Shown here: positions 62,604 to 64,000 of the stretch, one piece after another
Position numbering within the stretch: the stretch's first letter is position 1
Layout: each line of letters starts with the position of its first letter
Assembly: GCA_965644315.1 (NCBI GenBank)
Contig: CBFFRQ010000079.1
Location: 1 to 64,000 of the forward strand
DNA length: 64,000 bases
Direction of reading: 5' to 3'
Origin: Caecitellus pseudoparvulus
Lineage: Eukaryota; Bigyra: Bicosoecida
Made by a program: the position numbers and the translations under genes
The notes under the pieces: model-generated
Database searches by the model: none
Told to the model about the DNA's origin: nothing
The model's input: the letters and a program-made list of their open reading frames with translations, nothing else

Positions 62604-63983
62604 ATGGCCGCCATGTCTGCAGACGAGGGGGAGTCACACCCCTTCCTCCATGAGTACATAGATTCTTCGACATCGTCGGAAGATATTCTTCTGGAAGGCG
62701 TTCAGGCGCCTGTGCACGTCCCGGGCAGCTGGCGCGATCAGTTGGAGAGCATTCTGGGCGAAATCCGAGCCAAGGAGCTGCCGGGGCGTGTGCGCCGCGG
62801 CCTTCTGTATGCGCTTCCTGAGACAGTGTGTGTGCTGGATGCACCACTGCACCCCTCAAGCTTGGGGGGCACGTCAGTCATTCTCCCCGAGCACGGCGCA
62901 GCGGCGGCCTTGCAAGCCAGGCTTGTAAACACCCCAGAAGGTGCCTCAGGAAGTCTCCTTGTCCCACACTGTCACCCAGCGGTGACGCATGTACAGCTGG
63001 CGTTGGGCTGCTGCCAAGTGCTTGTGCAGCTGGCAGACGCTATCGAGTACTCGGTCTCTGTTTATGGCGTGAGTGGAAGCATCAGGAAATGCGAACCGAA
63101 TGTGCGCAGGCAGAGGGTCGCGCTGGACCTGCTGAACGAAATCATGACACGGGCCAGCGAGAGCCTGTCTGACGAGTGCCCTGACAGCACGTGGGGTGGG
63201 GTTCAGCTGGCGGAAGACCACACGAAAGCAATTCTTGATTGGGTTGCTCGTCTTCCCATCGTCTGCGCTTGGCCACTTCCCCGGCCTGTGTGGAGGCAAG
63301 GTGCCGTGGAGTGCATTGCAGATGATGTGGTGCAACACTCCAGCGAGTCTGACATGCATTGCTTCGATGTCCTCATGAAGGCGGCGAAAGAGGGTCTAGA
63401 GCCTGCCCACCTCGCCGAGGTGCTCGCTTTAAGATCTGAATTGTGGATGCCGCGGCTTCCACTGAACTGGGTCGTGCACCAGCGGAGCAAGTACGAGCTC
63501 CGGCCGTCGCGAGTGCTGCTGCACGTACTGTGGGAGATGTACGGGAGAGACTGCGTGACCAGGTCAACTCACCATGTCCGCTTGCCTTCAACTCTCCCGC
63601 GGGGCACTCCTCTGGACCCTGACAGCGTGTTTACGCGCCTGATGAGTCTTCCTGGGGTGATTGAGTGGCTGAAGTGGACGCCATTTGACATGGAAGATGC
63701 CATGTATCGCTCCACGCTGCTGTATCTCGAGCCACCTGGCAGTGAAATGAGTGCGCGCTGGAGCAGCGGAGCGGCTGTGGAGAGAGACGACGACCTTGCT
63801 CTTGGTGCCCCTTACTTCCAGGGAGAACTTGCCCGCCTCATGCTCGTCTGCACGAACTGTGCACTCCTCATGGTTGATGTGCACTGGGAACCTGTGCCGG
63901 TCAGTGAGAAGCGGGCAAGCGCATCGGCTGGCCGGTGGAGCGGTGAGAGGGCGCAAGGAGGTCGGGGCTGTGAAATTCAATGA
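62604..63983 (+). CDS. Unknown protein, about 459 residues
   Basis: ATG 62604 (MAAMSADEGESHPF) to the TGA at 63981-63983. The frame is open from 62544, but the only ATG in frame near the start is here, about 25 bases after TGCGGAAT (62571-62578). The protein looks globular, with regular hydrophobic spacing (VTHVQLALGCCQVLVQLADAI, split here by no obvious low complexity) and a conserved-looking WMPRLPLNWVVHQRSKYEL segment. There is no signal peptide or membrane span. No family recognised. It may continue in an exon beyond the window. Confidence 0.65.
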   Translation: MAAMSADEGESHPFLHEYIDSSTSSEDILLEGVQAPVHVPGSWRDQLESILGEIRAKELPGRVRRGLLYALPETVCVLDAPLHPSSLGGTSVILPEHGAAAALQARLVNTPEGASGSLLVPHCHPAVTHVQLALGCCQVLVQLADAIEYSVSVYGVSGSIRKCEPNVRRQRVALDLLNEIMTRASESLSDECPDSTWGGVQLAEDHTKAILDWVARLPIVCAWPLPRPVWRQGAVECIADDVVQHSSESDMHCFDVLMKAAKEGLEPAHLAEVLALRSELWMPRLPLNWVVHQRSKYELRPSRVLLHVLWEMYGRDCVTRSTHHVRLPSTLPRGTPLDPDSVFTRLMSLPGVIEWLKWTPFDMEDAMYRSTLLYLEPPGSEMSARWSSGAAVERDDDLALGAPYFQGELARLMLVCTNCALLMVDVHWEPVPVSEKRASASAGRWSGERAQGGRGCEIQ

Positions 63984-64000
63984 CCGAGGCAAAGGATTCA

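Overview
The window is nuclear DNA from a GC-rich, compact, intron-bearing microbial eukaryote. It contains eukaryote-only genes (seipin, DNA primase small subunit, REV1, Sec12-like, UTP20 and SMU1 fragments, a tubulin-cofactor-E-like gene). Inferred introns are short (mostly 60-105 nt) and their donors are mostly GTGCGT/GTGCGC. Intergenic spaces are a few hundred bases. Retrotransposons with split direct repeats and GTGCGY donors fit a green alga or similar protist, but the lineage cannot be fixed from the sequence alone. All introns were inferred by eye from reading frame, GT-AG borders and protein similarity.

Layout. 1-4,980: a PIF/Harbinger-type transposase (+) facing a two-exon companion gene (-). 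5,005-36,830: a tandem array of four related units. Each unit carries the 3' end of a UTP20-like gene (+), a large ankyrin-repeat gene (-), a shared ~610-bp upstream region, and the 5' end of a Sec12-like gene (+). At three junctions the Sec12 fragment is cut at the same base inside intron 3 and joined to the UTP20 3' end; the last Sec12 copy, at the right edge of the array, is complete. Two nearly identical tyrosine-recombinase retrotransposons (about 5.8 kb, split direct repeats A1-ORFs-B1-A2-B2) have inserted in opposite orientations, one in the first ankyrin gene and one between the second UTP20 fragment and the second ankyrin gene. Uninterrupted sister units serve as empty sites and show no target duplication.

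36,396-63,983: an ordinary single-copy gene block. It holds the Sec12-like WD40 protein, a coiled-coil protein, primase PRIM1 (six exons), two tandem paralogues made of two VKOR-type thioredoxin-like halves that lack the second active-site cysteine, an FG-GAP transmembrane protein, seipin, a cationic amino-acid transporter, an NT5DC1-type HAD protein, a small unknown protein, an AGTRAP-like membrane protein, a TBCE-like LRR protein, a Kelch-cytochrome b561 fusion, REV1, a broken SMU1 fragment and an unknown gene at the end.

The genes of the right half do not form one pathway. The main biology is in the left half: segmental duplication that makes chimeric gene ends, rapid copy-number change of near-identical 38-residue ankyrin repeats, and recent retrotransposition into the array. 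A second recurring theme is a short motif (ATTTCCGCA / TGCGGAAT) in introns and just upstream of start codons of unrelated genes.
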